Source: SVEL01 sp964573715 (GTDB taxonomy: Bacteria; Bacillota; Clostridia; Lachnospirales; Lachnospiraceae). From it: a DNA stretch of 5,848 bases. Location of the stretch: contig CAZNKR010000075.1 of NCBI GenBank assembly GCA_964573715.1, positions 1 to 5,848 on the forward strand, read 5' to 3'. The notes beneath the pieces were generated by a model. That model saw only the letters and a program-made list of their open reading frames with translations, did no database searches and had not been told where the DNA came from. Below are positions 5,656 through 5,848 of the stretch, one piece after another. How positions within the stretch are numbered: the first letter of the stretch is position 1; each line of letters begins with the position of its first letter. A program made the translations under genes and the position numbers.

Positions 5656-5848
5656 ATGGCAAGAATTAAAGGCGCGTTAAACGCTAAGAAAAGACATAAT
5701 AGAACATTAAAGCTCGCTAAAGGATACAGAGGAGCAAGATCTAAACAGTATAGAATAGCTAAGCAGTCAGTTATGAGAGCTCTTACAAGTGCTTATGCTG
5801 GTAGAAAAGAAAGAAAGAGACAGTTCAGACAGTTATGGATCGCAAGAA
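5656..5848 (+). CDS. rplT: 50S ribosomal protein L20 (3' end cut by window)
   Basis: The first 64 codons of bL20 are present, and the frame is open to the window edge. The protein is usually about 115-120 residues, so roughly half is missing. The translation begins MARIKGALNAKKRHNRTLKL and continues through AKGYRGARSKQYRIAKQ to RKRQFRQLWIAR, all conserved L20 sequence. The basic N-terminal tail and following helices contact 23S rRNA during early 50S assembly. AGGAGG at 5641-5646 precedes the ATG. L20 is also the expected feedback regulator that binds the operon leader near 4685-4802. Confidence 0.98.
   Translation, partial: MARIKGALNAKKRHNRTLKLAKGYRGARSKQYRIAKQSVMRALTSAYAGRKERKRQFRQLWIAR

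Overview
The window looks like chromosomal DNA of a low-GC Firmicute, most likely a clostridium. Lachnospiraceae is my best guess, from the protein sequences and the YtrA-type ABC operon; I have not run a search. Codon use is AT-rich throughout, ribosome binding sites are strong AGGAGG types, and the terminators are intrinsic hairpins with T-runs. Most of the window is conserved housekeeping sequence. The accessory part is one regulator/ABC-transporter operon on the minus strand.

Layout. Positions 24-1130 (+) hold nrdR, the ATP-cone/zinc-ribbon repressor of ribonucleotide reductase genes, followed 12 nt later by a YqeG-type HAD phosphatase. They appear to be one transcription unit, ended by an intrinsic terminator at 1144-1172. 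Positions 1142-4318 (-) are a tight three-gene operon read right to left: a short GntR/YtrA-family repressor, an ABC ATPase (4-bp ATGA overlap) and a 632-residue ABC-2-type permease (1-nt gap) with a large C-terminal, probably extracytoplasmic, domain. Its promoter (4402-4374) is overlaid by two interleaved palindromes built from GTACTA/TAGTAC half-sites, the expected autoregulatory operator. Positions 4403-4648 are AT-rich and contain a degenerate 16-bp tandem repeat. Positions 4649-5848 (+) are the infC-rpmI-rplT operon (IF3, L35, L20; rplT is cut by the window end). It has a promoter, a structured leader with mutually exclusive terminator and antiterminator pairings, and an AUU start codon for infC.

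How the parts work together. Each transcription unit carries visible feedback control. L20 is expected to act on the leader of its own operon, IF3 on its own AUU codon, and the YtrA-like protein on its own promoter. The nrdR-yqeG and ABC operons converge, and the plus-strand terminator lies inside the last codons of the permease gene. I see no clearly novel system. The points most worth a second look are the double operator, the terminator that doubles as coding sequence, the infC leader, and the unusual permease domain.
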